In this document: piece after piece, positions 1-8,030 of the stretch | How the letters are laid out: the number at the start of each line of letters is the position of its first letter | Numbering within the stretch: the stretch's first letter is position 1 | Assembly: GCA_947367795.1 (NCBI GenBank) | Contig: CANBER010000006.1 | Location: 1-43,696, forward strand | DNA from: an uncultured Candidatus Saccharibacteria bacterium | GTDB taxonomy: Bacteria > Patescibacteriota > Saccharimonadia > Saccharimonadales > Saccharimonadaceae | Length of the DNA: 43,696 nt | Direction of reading: 5' to 3' | Position numbers and translations under genes: made by a program | The notes under the pieces: model-generated | Told to the model about the DNA's origin: nothing | The model's input: the letters and a program-made list of their open reading frames with translations, nothing else | The model's database searches: none

Positions 1-69
1 TATGTCTACCCATCGCGTGGTCCGAACAATCGTTGGTTTGGTTTCCCCATCCGCTGCCTAGCCTATTAG
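1..69 (+). CDS. 3' end of a FISUMP-type surface protein gene (partial)
   Basis: Reading frame 1 is open from the window edge to a TAG at 67-69 and encodes a tail ending RWFGFPIRCLAY. The same ending (G[FS]PIRCLA or close) closes the full FISUMP protein at 24694-26394 and the three minus-strand cassettes just downstream. This is therefore the last 22 codons of a secreted or cell-surface protein of that family. The rest of the gene is outside the window. The stop is followed by TTTATATATA, also found after the stop of cassette 3 in inverted orientation, giving a roughly 42-bp inverted repeat (40-80 and 671-712) with about four mismatches. Function by family: C-terminal FISUMP tails are variable, surface-exposed and of unknown ligand. 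Confidence 0.75.
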   Translation, partial: YVYPSRGPNNRWFGFPIRCLAY

Positions 70-118
70 TTTATATATAGTAATATGTCAACCACTAGTA
101 CAATCAAAATAATCACAC

Positions 119-334
119 TTATGCTTGACAGCGGATGGGGTAAGCGCGCCAATGATCGCCCGGGCCGTCCGACGGGTTGACGCCAGACGCATCGAAGCGG
201 AGACGGTACGCAGTAGCAGAAGTAACAGAGGTAAATGCCCGTGAAGCCGAAGACCAACTGCGGCCATCGAGGCCGAAGAACCTCAGAGAACCGCCGTACG
301 GATAGACATGCCCACTACGGACGAAGGATAGAGG
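119..334 (-). other. Start-less FISUMP C-terminal cassette 1
   Basis: On the minus strand an open frame runs from the shared boundary sequence (coding SFVRSGH) to a TAA at 119-121. It encodes about 70 residues with the FISUMP tail framework: VRSG, YGGSLRFFG, RSWSSAS, AYRLRFDASGVNPSDGPG, and a final HWRAYPIRCQA. There is no start codon, promoter or upstream domain, so alone it cannot make the protein. It looks like an interchangeable or relic 3' segment. It points head-on at the plus-strand gene ending at 69. The sequence between framework positions is very different from cassettes 2 and 3. Confidence 0.7.
311..334 (-). repeat. Cassette boundary repeat, copy 1
   Basis: The plus-strand sequence CCCACTACGGACGAAGGATA plus GAGG is identical, over 24 bp, to 635-658. 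On the minus strand it encodes LSFVRSG at the upstream edge of the cassette, so it is both coding and a candidate crossover or homology point. Confidence 0.75.
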
Positions 335-349
335 GGGGTAAGGAATATA

Positions 350-658
350 TTAATCATATCCATCCAACATAATTACCAGATCCTTTGGACTTTCTACGGA
401 TTTAATCTGAGTTCGCCAGCGTATGGGGAGACCGTACCATCGATGACTCGGGCAGCGGATGGGGAAACCGAGCCACCGATCGTGCGGTCCAGCTGATGTG
501 GTAAGTCCGCCAGCATATAAATCCAAGAAATAAGCCTGAGCGGAGGCTACGACATTGAATATTTTACTAGAGCATGACCATTGGTTGCTAGCTATACCAA
601 TGTACCATGCTGCACCATAATTGAGACGCATATGCCCACTACGGACGAAGGATAGAGG
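350..658 (-). other. Start-less FISUMP C-terminal cassette 2 (chimeric tail)
   Basis: A minus-strand frame begins at the boundary sequence (SFVRSGH) and encodes MRLNYGAAWYIGIASNQWS, a serine-rich stretch, AYFLDLYAGG, and DRWLGFPIRC. The normal stop is missing here. The frame continues through a second, imperfect copy of the same ending (HRWYGLPIRW) and then an unrelated 23-residue tail before stopping at 350-352. The duplicated ending suggests an earlier recombination or duplication inside the array. No start codon in context and no promoter are visible, so it is a silent segment or a relic. Confidence 0.68.
635..658 (-). repeat. Cassette boundary repeat, copy 2
   Basis: Same 24 bp as 311-334, at the upstream edge of cassette 2 and directly after the 3' flank of cassette 3. 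Confidence 0.75.
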
Positions 659-678
659 AGGTGAGGATTATATATAAA

Positions 679-892
679 CTAACAGGCTAGGCAACGGATG
701 GGGAAACTAATCCAACGACCCAACGAAAATGATGATTGCGTATTGACTGCATGAAAGTATAATACATGCGTATTGGCAGCACTAATAATAGTGGCAGTAA
801 AATCTAAAGAAGACAGAGATCGACTATAACCAGCATTGCCGCCATATCTCAGTGAACCATAGTACACAGCTAAGTTGCCACTACGGACGAAA
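679..892 (-). other. Start-less FISUMP C-terminal cassette 3
   Basis: A minus-strand frame from the boundary core (FVRSGN) to TAG at 679-681 encodes about 70 residues: VYYGSLRYGGNAGYSRSLS, then a TIISAANTHVLYFHAVN stretch, then GRWISFPIRCLAC. This is the most canonical cassette. Its ending matches the plus-strand gene ending at 69 almost base for base, in inverted orientation. Only the 13-bp core of the boundary is kept at its upstream edge; beyond it the sequence diverges into the flank of tRNA-Pro. No start or promoter is visible. Confidence 0.72.
878..890 (-). repeat. Cassette boundary repeat, copy 3 (core only)
   Basis: Only the 13-bp core CCACTACGGACGA is shared with the other two copies. 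The array ends here, about 20 bp from the 3' end of tRNA-Pro. Confidence 0.65.
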
Positions 893-910
893 ATTCAAAA
901 ACCAATCCCG

Positions 911-986
911 TGGTCAGGGTGATCGGATTTGAACCGACGACCTCGCAGTCCCGAACCGCGCGCGCTACCAGCTGCGCCACACCCTG
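911..986 (-). tRNA. tRNA-Pro (anticodon CGG)
   Basis: The minus strand folds into a complete cloverleaf. The acceptor CAGGGTG pairs with CACCCTG, the anticodon loop is TTCGGGA (CGG), the T-loop is GTTCAAATC, the discriminator is A, and CCA is encoded. A second proline tRNA (UGG) lies 1.1 kb away on the other strand. Confidence 0.93.
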
Positions 987-1098
987 AACACCTATATTTT
1001 ACCACAGATCCCTCTCCTTCGCCAGAAAATCTCTTATATCTCGCCTGATGAACAAATTGTAATGCGCCCCTGGGCACGAGATCGTAGCGCTTTTAATC

Positions 1099-1127
1099 TT
1101 GACAAAATGCCTAGCCTGTGCTACTAT
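1099..1127 (+). promoter_or_regulatory. Promoter of the 1193-1654 gene, with a 5' hairpin
   Basis: TTGACA (1099-1104), 17 bp, then extended TGC-TACTAT (1122-1127). The predicted start near 1134 places a stem-loop, TAGGC-t-CTGC pairing with GCAG-t-GCCTA (1135-1168), at the extreme 5' end of the mRNA, followed by a strong AAAGGAGG ribosome site. Confidence 0.7.
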
Positions 1128-1192
1128 AAAGACATAGGCTCTGCGAAGAGTGATTTGAGCAGTGCCTAAGTACAAAAAAGGAGGGGAATTGC

Positions 1193-1654
1193 ATGATAAA
1201 GAACAATTCCAGCAATGTAACTGATCGATATGTGGAAAACATCGGCCTCGTTTCTCAGTTTATGGCCCACACCACAAAGGAGGACCTTCTAACCTGGACC
1301 GCAGATGATGTCGAAAAGCTTTCCGAGCTGATCCTTGGTGGTGTCACCAAGGTAGAACTTGACGCGAAATTCGCCAAGTTCTACCCCGATGTTGCTATTA
1401 CTGCATATCGCGGCGAAAATCACAAGCCGCTTCCGATCGGTCGCAACAAAGAATACAGCCGGGAATATGCGCAAAGTCTCACCACCGCAGAAAAGCTTGA
1501 GCATCAACGCGCATATCTCAAAAACTGCATCCTCCCGGCGTGCCGCACGAAGCTGCGTGACCTGGCCAAGAGCCGCTTTGTTCGCGAAGAACTTGCGACG
1601 GTCAATCCTGACGCTGCCGAGGCCTTCATGCGTACGGCGGCCAGATTCGCATAA
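1193..1654 (+). CDS. Unknown small protein (153 aa)
   Basis: I do not recognise this protein. It is 153 residues, soluble, mixed charge and probably mostly helical, with no signal peptide or membrane segment. Visible features are a Tyr/Arg-rich centre (around NKEYSREYAQ) and a Lys/Arg-rich C-terminal helix. The start is well supported by AAAGGAGGGGAATTGC-ATG and by a consensus promoter 60-90 bp upstream. A rho-independent terminator follows directly, so it is a single-gene transcript. Its leader design (promoter, 5' hairpin or long leader, strong AAAGGAGG) is like that of the unknown gene at 40054, which may mean high expression. The gene sits between tRNA-Pro and tRNA-Asp. Confidence 0.82.
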   Translation: MIKNNSSNVTDRYVENIGLVSQFMAHTTKEDLLTWTADDVEKLSELILGGVTKVELDAKFAKFYPDVAITAYRGENHKPLPIGRNKEYSREYAQSLTTAEKLEHQRAYLKNCILPACRTKLRDLAKSRFVREELATVNPDAAEAFMRTAARFA

Positions 1655-1695
1655 ACTCCTTTTCTTTAAGGTTCGGGATTAGCCATAAATCCCTC

Positions 1696-1717
1696 AGCCC
1701 GTCTAGCACGGGCTTTT
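1696..1717 (+). terminator. Intrinsic terminator after the 1193 gene
   Basis: AGCCCGT, loop CTAGC, ACGGGCT, then TTTT. Confidence 0.85.
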
Positions 1718-1801
1718 CTATGCTCATTTTGTCATCAAGAGGGAATCACAATTTCCCTCTTGCGCCCTCGAGAAGAATGCGCTATAATAAAACTACAACA
1801 T

Positions 1802-1878
1802 GGAATCGTAGCTCAGTTGGTTAGAGCGCCGCCCTGTCACGGCGGAGGTCGCGGGTTCGAGTCTCGTCGGTTCCGCCA
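1802..1878 (+). tRNA. tRNA-Asp (anticodon GTC)
   Basis: Acceptor GGAATCG pairs with CGGTTCC (one G-T pair). The anticodon loop CTGTCAC reads GTC, the discriminator is G and CCA is encoded. A promoter TTGCGC-17-TATAAT (TATAAT at 1782-1787) precedes it. Confidence 0.95.
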
Positions 1879-1884
1879 TATGAT

Positions 1885-1920
1885 ATAATATCCTCAACTT
1901 CGGTTGAGGATATTATATTT
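1885..1920 (+). terminator. Terminator after tRNA-Asp
   Basis: A perfect 14-bp stem (ATAATATCCTCAAC) closed by a TTCG loop, followed by a T-rich tail. Confidence 0.85.
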
Positions 1921-2010
1921 GTCAAGCCAACTCACTCGAATTACTGCGTAAACGGTCAACTCACCTCTAAATCTAGCGTTTTCTGCGTATCTGTGCTATA
2001 ATACGCTCAT

Positions 2011-2086
2011 CGGGGCGTAGCACAGTTGGTAGCGCACACGGTTTGGGACCGTGAGGTCGCCTGTTCGAGTCAGGTCGCCCCGACCA
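2011..2086 (+). tRNA. tRNA-Pro (anticodon TGG)
   Basis: Acceptor CGGGGCG pairs with CGCCCCG. The anticodon loop TTTGGGA reads TGG, the discriminator is A and CCA is encoded. It has a TGC-TATAAT promoter at about 1995. The AT-rich defence island starts right after its 3' end, a common integration position. I found no second copy of the tRNA 3' end at the island's far side. Confidence 0.95.
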
Positions 2087-2249
2087 AGTATGATTTAGGA
2101 AGTGTTTTTTGGTGACATAAGATTCGCTAGAAATGTTTTTACCATCTTAAGAATATCATTTATATCGCAACTAATTATCATAATTAAATATGATTACTAA
2201 AAACAATCAGTTTTTTGTTTTAATTTTTGTATATTAGAATGCTACTGTT

Positions 2250-2290
2250 AGTGTAACTTTTTTACACTTTTTCGGAATTCGTGCTATAAT
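2250..2290 (+). promoter_or_regulatory. Promoter of the rloAB-like pair with an inverted repeat over the -35
   Basis: The inverted repeat AGTGTAA-n5-TTACACT (2250-2268) is followed by TTTTT. The right arm forms the -35 (TTACAC, 2262-2267), 17 bp before the extended -10 TGC-TATAAT (2285-2290). It could be an operator for autoregulation or a short terminator. The remaining 2087-2249 stretch is very AT-rich and I see nothing else in it. Confidence 0.55.
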
Positions 2291-2313
2291 TTGTATAGAA
2301 TAAATGGAGCCAT

Positions 2314-3465
2314 ATGCTTAAATCTATTAAAATCTCAAATTATAAAACCTTTATAGAACCGACCGAGATCGACTTTAGTGCAACGAACTATAGGTTTCTT
2401 GAATCTGAGAATGTTAGTAACAATAAGACAACTAAAGGCGCGATTTTTGTAGGTGAAAATGCCTCTGGCAAGACTAATATCCTAAAAGCAATTAGGCTTA
2501 TTATCGACATACTCTTTGGCGTGAGTGAAATCAATTTTTCGTACATGAAAAGCTTTTATACAATGAAAAAAGAGTTTGAAATTGGGTATATTTTTGATAT
2601 AGAAGATAAGGAAATTTGCTACAATATAATCTTCAGTGAACGCGGAATTACGGACGAAAAATTGTTTATAGATAATATTCTTTACCTATATCGTCATGAC
2701 AATTCCGCGGAAGTTTATAGTGACGCTACTCCAGTAGGCGCCACTAATATTGCGGAGAATTTACCATTTTTACGCAAATTCTATTTTGATACACGTTTTA
2801 ACGATAACGCCATACTTAATAAATGGTTTACATTTCTTAAAGAGTCGGTCTATATCAATTGTTATGATGGTCACATTTCGAGTGGCGCAGATAATGTTAG
2901 GGAACTTCTGTATGATAATTTCCTAGAAAAGAACGGCGTCAAGCAAATTAACGATTTTTTCAAAAGTATAGGTTATCGTCAACAAATTAGCTACTCGAAC
3001 GAAACCCACAATAAAAAGGGCTTTCATAATACTCGCACAACTGATAAGTTTGTATCATTCAAGAAGGATCAAACAGACATAGAAATCCCAATTATGTATG
3101 AATCAACTGGCAATAGTACGCTTATTGCATTGCTTCCATCATTTATCCACGCAATCGACAAGCCATGCATGCTCATTATCGATGAATTTAGCAGCGGCTT
3201 CCATAATGAATTAGAGGAGTGCCTCTTAAAATATTTTTATCACTTTTCGCAGAATTCGCAAATATTTCTTGCTACACACTCAACCAATGTACTTAATAAC
3301 GCTATTATTAGACCAGACCAAGCATTTGCCGTTTCTTTTAACGGTATGCATGGCACAACAATTAAACGCTTTTCCGACGAATCACCACGAGAAGCCCAGA
3401 ATCTAGAAAAAATGTACCTAAACGGGGTTTTTGATGGAAAACCATACTACAAAAAGAGCTTTTAG
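2314..3465 (+). CDS. RloA/AbiLi-like AAA (ABC-type) ATPase
   Basis: An ATPase of the OLD/AAA_21 type, 383 aa, cytoplasmic, probably an anti-phage sensor-effector subunit. Seen: an N-terminal SMC-like strand (MLKSIKISNYKTF), Walker A GENASGKT at 47-54, an ABC-signature-like ESTGNS about 80 residues before the end, Walker B CMLIIDEFSSG, and the switch histidine in LATHSTN. The start has a weak GGAG 6-8 nt upstream. The stop codon lies 35 bp inside the next gene, which encodes an RloB-like TOPRIM protein, so the two are translationally coupled. This pairing is known from rloA/rloB (restriction-linked ORFs) and lactococcal AbiLi/AbiLii. The hsd genes next door support a defence role. Base use is much more AT-rich than in flanking housekeeping genes. 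Confidence 0.85.
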   Translation: MLKSIKISNYKTFIEPTEIDFSATNYRFLESENVSNNKTTKGAIFVGENASGKTNILKAIRLIIDILFGVSEINFSYMKSFYTMKKEFEIGYIFDIEDKEICYNIIFSERGITDEKLFIDNILYLYRHDNSAEVYSDATPVGATNIAENLPFLRKFYFDTRFNDNAILNKWFTFLKESVYINCYDGHISSGADNVRELLYDNFLEKNGVKQINDFFKSIGYRQQISYSNETHNKKGFHNTRTTDKFVSFKKDQTDIEIPIMYESTGNSTLIALLPSFIHAIDKPCMLIIDEFSSGFHNELEECLLKYFYHFSQNSQIFLATHSTNVLNNAIIRPDQAFAVSFNGMHGTTIKRFSDESPREAQNLEKMYLNGVFDGKPYYKKSF

Positions 3466-4225
3466 TATCCGTCATAATAAATCTATTGGAACAGTCATTT
3501 TTGTCGTAGAAGGAGAATCCGATGAATTTAAGCTTATACATAAAATTTTTCATAAAATTCTGCACTACGAGGTTATAATATCAAAGCGCAATAGCCCAGT
3601 CATTAAAAGGTATACACGCTATGCTTCTGAAAAAAATAAGTCTAGCCGAATTATTGTGATTAACACTAGTAGTTCAAATGTCAGAAGCCTACGTGAACAT
3701 GACGAATATCGTAGTGAGATTTTTAGAAAGTTAATTGAAGAATACAAAATAGACCCTAAAAATGCACCGGTATATTATGTTTGGGATAGAGATGCCCAAT
3801 CCAATGATAAAACTCAAGTCCGGAGTTTGGTGAACAACTTAGGATCAGCCTACGATAATAACTATTGCGAAAATGGATTACTATTATTAAACTATCCGGC
3901 CTTGGAGGCTTACAATATGTCGTGTTTTAAGACAACTAGTAAGCATGTTTTGGCAAGCGTCAAGCCTTATAAAAAGTCGCCGCTGTGTAGTCTAGTCTTT
4001 ATCAATGAGGGTAAAATCTGTCTTGCCGCCAAAAGCATGCACGAGGCGTTGTGTGGCATGGGAATCGTTCAAGACCATAGTTGTTATGATACGGAACATT
4101 TTGGCTGCACTAATTGCAAAATACTTAAGAAAGAGGAGGAGATATACTCGAAACAGCACGGTTATAGGCTACTGTCCTTGCTTACGATTGCTCTTTTAGA
4201 TCTCGGTATCATGGAAATAAATTAG
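3431..4225 (+). CDS. RloB/AbiLii-like TOPRIM protein
   Basis: 264 aa. An N-terminal strand ends in the acidic motif VVEGESDE (about 25-32), and a second acidic motif, WDRDAQSND, follows around 113-121. This E then DxD spacing is what RloB-family and other TOPRIM nucleases carry for metal binding. Four cysteines near the C-terminus (CYDTEHFGCTNCK region) could bind zinc. It overlaps the ATPase gene by 35 bp in another frame; a second ATG three bases later is also possible. By family it acts with the ATPase, likely as the toxic or nuclease effector in abortive infection. The precise substrate is not known to me. A terminator follows at 4337-4357. Confidence 0.82.
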   Translation: MMENHTTKRAFSIRHNKSIGTVIFVVEGESDEFKLIHKIFHKILHYEVIISKRNSPVIKRYTRYASEKNKSSRIIVINTSSSNVRSLREHDEYRSEIFRKLIEEYKIDPKNAPVYYVWDRDAQSNDKTQVRSLVNNLGSAYDNNYCENGLLLLNYPALEAYNMSCFKTTSKHVLASVKPYKKSPLCSLVFINEGKICLAAKSMHEALCGMGIVQDHSCYDTEHFGCTNCKILKKEEEIYSKQHGYRLLSLLTIALLDLGIMEIN

Positions 4226-4336
4226 AGTATATAGTTATATCTTAAAACGTTTATACTATTTTAATTTTCAAGAAATTTTGTTAAAGCCGAACGAACTACG
4301 TCCGGCCACAGATAAAACTAGAAAATAACATAACGA

Positions 4337-4357
4337 GCTGTCCACTGGACAGTTTTT
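4337..4357 (+). terminator. Terminator after the RloB-like gene
   Basis: GCTGTCC, loop ACT, GGACAGT, then a T run. It separates the plus-strand pair from the convergent hsdR. Confidence 0.8.
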
Positions 4358-4370
4358 ACTGCCGCGTATC

Positions 4371-7300
4371 TCAAGCGAGCATATCAAGCTCGTTCCTACA
4401 TTTCAGCTCAGCCTGCCTAATAACCGTATCAACTGCTTGCTGGCTTTTCTTTGGAGGATAGTCATATTTTTTGAGCAATTTTCTTATTTCTATGCGCATC
4501 TTCGCCTGCGTGCTAAGTTTTCTATCCCAATCAATAGTCATATTAGCATTAAGCACCACTAGTAAATCTTTCGCTATCTGGACCAAAACTTCATCTTTCA
4601 TCAGTTCTCTGACTTCAGGATCGTTTCCTAACGCGTCGAAAAAGGCTTTTTCGTCATCTGTCAGGTCATATTTATTGCCCCTAGCCGTTTCTGTATTTAT
4701 ATCTTGCTGCAGTTCAATAAGTTGCTCCAAAACCCGCTCTATATCAGCTACTGACGTGCGATCATTGTAAAGCTTAGTGATTTTTTCAAATCGCTCAGAA
4801 AACTTCTCCGCCAACACCACATTCGAAGTGGCCACCTGCTTAATACTGCTTTTGAGGACCTTTTTAAGTATTTCAGCGGCGATATTTTTCTGCTCCATAT
4901 TTGCGAGCTTTTGAAGAATCTGATCGTTAAGCAAGCTTAGATTCTTGCCGTGTTTAATCTCGCCAACCTGAATTAGCTCATCATCTATTATGGCCTGCTG
5001 TAGCATTTCTGCAACATCTTTGTTAATTTGGCCGATATCAAGCTTACCTTCGGGCTGTGTTAATTTATTAATAAAAGATTTAACGGCGATAATGTACAGG
5101 ACTTCCGCCTTATCGTTATCGTTTAGCAATCCAGAAGTAATTGAGTATAGATTCTTTATGTCTCTCGAGCACTTTTGGAAGCGTTTCGTGCGCTCCTCAG
5201 TTTCTAGTATAAAATTTGCACCCTCATTGATAAGCTGATATTTTTCTTTATTATCTGCAGTTTGAAAGCCCGAATAATCAAAGCCGTGGAAGATATTGTG
5301 CATTACTTCCAGCTTATCTCTTAGTACATTTAAGGTTTCTTCGTTATCGACGATTTTACCTTGGTCGCGCTGAGTATAGGTTTTAAGAGCATCCAACAGC
5401 CATTGTTTAAGACCGATATAGTCGACAATTAATCCGCCAGTCTTATCTTTGTAGACGCGATTTACCCGCGCAATAGCCTGCATTAAGTTATGTGCTTTCA
5501 TTGGTTTGTCAACATACATCGTGCCTAGACAGGGCACATCAAAACCAGTTAGCCACATGTCCCGAACAATCGCTATTGTAAACTTAGAATCCGGATCTTT
5601 GAATTCCTTTTCTCGCTCAGTTTTTTGACTGCTGCTCCCTATCGCAAGCGCCATATCCTCAGGATCGTTGTTACTAGGAGTCATGATTATTTTTACATTT
5701 TCGCTTAGCTCCGGTCGAAGTTCTAGGATCTTTTGGTATAGGGCGTAGCCGGCGTTTCTAGAATAAGCAACAATCATAGCTTTATTTGCCGTCATACTTT
5801 TACGAGTATCGTAATGCTTTAGTATATCACGGGCAATCATTTCTAGACGAGACGGATCTTCAATAATCTGGGAAATATTTGTCATCATAGTTTTGGAGCG
5901 CCGAATTTGTTCATCATCCGCCAAGTCCTCGCTTTCCAGAAGTTCATAGTATTCGTCGATCTGCTTAAGGATTTGCGCATTTAAGCCAACCTTCGCCATG
6001 CGCCCCTCATAGTAGAGTGGCACAGTGGCACCATCTTCAATAGATTGAGTCATATCGTAGACATCGATAATTTCACCAAAAACACTGGTCGTAGAATGGT
6101 CCTTCGCTTCTACTGGTGTTCCCGTAAAGCCAATGTAGGTTGCATTCGGAAAAGCATCGTGAAGGTATTTTGCCGTACCGTATTTTCTCTCTGCAGTCAA
6201 AGTGTCTTGATCGATTTTGATCTTGCCGCCGATTCCATAATGGCTACGGTGTGCTTCATCTGCAATGACCAAGATGTCTTTACGATCCGACAGAAAACCG
6301 GTTTCTTCCTCGAACTTTTGTAGCGTGGTGAAGATGATGCCTCCGGCCTGCTTATCCTCAAGCTTTTCAACGAGATCTTTACGACTTTCGATTCTAACTG
6401 GTTTCTGCCTCAGAAAATCCTGACATTTTGCAAAGGTTTCGAACAACTGATTATCAAGGTCATTACGGTCGGTGACTACGATTACGGTTGGGTTGTTCAG
6501 CTTCGTAATCATATTTCCTGTATAGAACACCATCGAAAAGCTCTTGCCGGAGCCTTGGGTATGCCAAATGATGCCAGCGCGGCCATCCGTAGTTGCAAGA
6601 GTCTGGTCGATAGCTTTTTTGACGCCATAATATTGATGGTAGGCGGGGAGAATCTTTGCATCGTCTTGGAACAGAATGAAGTTTTGAATGAGGTCTAGCA
6701 GTGTTTTCTTGTTTAGCATTCCACGAATTAGCGGTTCGTGAGTATTATGGTTAATGACCTGTTCTGCGATTCCAGTTTTCTTCCACTCATTAAAACGCTG
6801 ATAATTGCAAGTAATGGTTCCAGCTTTCGCCGTAGCTCCATCCGAAATAACTAGAAATTGATTATAGTAAAAGAGACTAGGAATATGAGTGCTCATATAG
6901 TTCTTTAGCTGTCGATAGGCATCTCCAAGGCTAACTTCCTCGCGCACCATACTTTTAAGCTCCATAACTACAAGCGGAAGACCATTAATAAAGATGATCA
7001 GGTCAGGGCGCTTCTCGCTATGTTCAATGATAGTAAATTGATTAACTGCAAGAAAATCGTTATTATCTGGATTATTAAGATCAACAAGATATACACTAGT
7101 ATTAACGGTACCTTTTTCTGAATGATATTCTGAAACCGGGACTCCGCCATGTAGGAAACGGGTAAATTCCTTATTATTGCGGACTACATTGTTCTGGCTT
7201 AGATTTTTGACCTGTCGGACTGCCTCTTGGATAGTTGAATCTTGCAAAGACGGGTTAATCCGTTGCAAGGCAGAGAAGAGTCTATCCTCAAGAATTACAT

Positions 7301-7403
7301 CGTGATAGTCGCGGCTGATTTCTTCTCCGGCAATATAGTCATATCCCTGTTCGCGGAGCAGGTCTATAGTCGCCAGCTCGAGGCTATTCTCATCAAAATC
7401 CAT
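4371..7403 (-). CDS. hsdR: Type I restriction enzyme, R (endonuclease/translocase) subunit
   Basis: 1010 aa, the normal HsdR length. It cuts unmethylated DNA after ATP-driven translocation in complex with HsdM and HsdS. Visible domains: PD-(D/E)xK nuclease with D134 and E148-x-K150 (VVMELK); SF2 helicase motif I HTQGSGKS near 285, motif II DEAHRSH, motif III TGTPVE; motif VI region with AIARVNR; then a long helical C-terminus that contacts the methylase. The nearest upstream gene is the intact hsdS, 45 bp away, with an AAAAGAG ribosome site, so hsdR is probably read with the recombinase-hsdS transcript. No frameshift is seen. Confidence 0.95.
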   Translation of the reverse strand: MDFDENSLELATIDLLREQGYDYIAGEEISRDYHDVILEDRLFSALQRINPSLQDSTIQEAVRQVKNLSQNNVVRNNKEFTRFLHGGVPVSEYHSEKGTVNTSVYLVDLNNPDNNDFLAVNQFTIIEHSEKRPDLIIFINGLPLVVMELKSMVREEVSLGDAYRQLKNYMSTHIPSLFYYNQFLVISDGATAKAGTITCNYQRFNEWKKTGIAEQVINHNTHEPLIRGMLNKKTLLDLIQNFILFQDDAKILPAYHQYYGVKKAIDQTLATTDGRAGIIWHTQGSGKSFSMVFYTGNMITKLNNPTVIVVTDRNDLDNQLFETFAKCQDFLRQKPVRIESRKDLVEKLEDKQAGGIIFTTLQKFEEETGFLSDRKDILVIADEAHRSHYGIGGKIKIDQDTLTAERKYGTAKYLHDAFPNATYIGFTGTPVEAKDHSTTSVFGEIIDVYDMTQSIEDGATVPLYYEGRMAKVGLNAQILKQIDEYYELLESEDLADDEQIRRSKTMMTNISQIIEDPSRLEMIARDILKHYDTRKSMTANKAMIVAYSRNAGYALYQKILELRPELSENVKIIMTPSNNDPEDMALAIGSSSQKTEREKEFKDPDSKFTIAIVRDMWLTGFDVPCLGTMYVDKPMKAHNLMQAIARVNRVYKDKTGGLIVDYIGLKQWLLDALKTYTQRDQGKIVDNEETLNVLRDKLEVMHNIFHGFDYSGFQTADNKEKYQLINEGANFILETEERTKRFQKCSRDIKNLYSITSGLLNDNDKAEVLYIIAVKSFINKLTQPEGKLDIGQINKDVAEMLQQAIIDDELIQVGEIKHGKNLSLLNDQILQKLANMEQKNIAAEILKKVLKSSIKQVATSNVVLAEKFSERFEKITKLYNDRTSVADIERVLEQLIELQQDINTETARGNKYDLTDDEKAFFDALGNDPEVRELMKDEVLVQIAKDLLVVLNANMTIDWDRKLSTQAKMRIEIRKLLKKYDYPPKKSQQAVDTVIRQAELKCRNELDMLA

Positions 7404-7425
7404 ATTTTACTCTTTTCTATTGGTA

Positions 7426-8030
7426 GCATAAATAACTATTTATCTGACTAGATTTCTACTTTACTTAAGTCTATTTTACCATTCATTAGCTCTGGGAGCA
7501 AGGTATCGCGGAGGTGAGCGAGATAAATATTTTCATAATTATTCGATTCAATCTTTTCTAGGCATTTTTGCAGTTGATAGATTGTCTCGCGGTCATCTAT
7601 GAAAGGTATTTCAAAATCTTCAATATTACCCTTCGTAATAAACTTAATCACCGAACCTCGAAAATTAGAAGTGATATTTTTTAGATTGAGCGAAATTGCC
7701 CAGTATAGATATCCCAACAGAGATGCGTCTTTCGGTATCAGTACATAAGTTCTCTGATATGCATCAAATTTCCCTCGATAAAACTTTACATTAAAGTCCC
7801 CATTGCCGGCTAGTAATATGGCTGATTCATTGAAGGAATATTCATCAATTGCACTAATTTGTTTTGAGCATGTAAAGAACGGATACTTGCCATTTTCGAC
7901 CGCAGCATTAGCATCCTTTTTGCCAGTAACGACCGGAAAGAAGAAACCTAATTTCTGCATCTTTGCCTGGCTGCTACTTTCAAATTTTTCCTTATAAAGT
8001 GTTTGCCCGATTTTATACAAATTATCATTT
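7426..8030 (-). repeat. 605-bp direct repeat, copy A (hsdS C-terminal half)
   Basis: Apparently identical to 10045-10649 (offset exactly 2619 bp). It covers the second target-recognition domain of hsdS, its stop codon and 22 bp of 3' flank. The translated 190 residues are identical in the two copies. Identity ends at one side in AAATTATCATTT and at the other in GCATAAATAA. Confidence 0.93.

Noticed and set aside
1-892. Diversity-generating retroelement (variable and template repeats)
   Set aside because: No reverse transcriptase gene and no adenine-biased near-identical template/variable pair are visible. The cassettes differ at all bases, not mainly at A.
895-1077. 60-codon minus-strand frame over tRNA-Pro
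   Set aside because: It is the tRNA gene and its flank read as protein.
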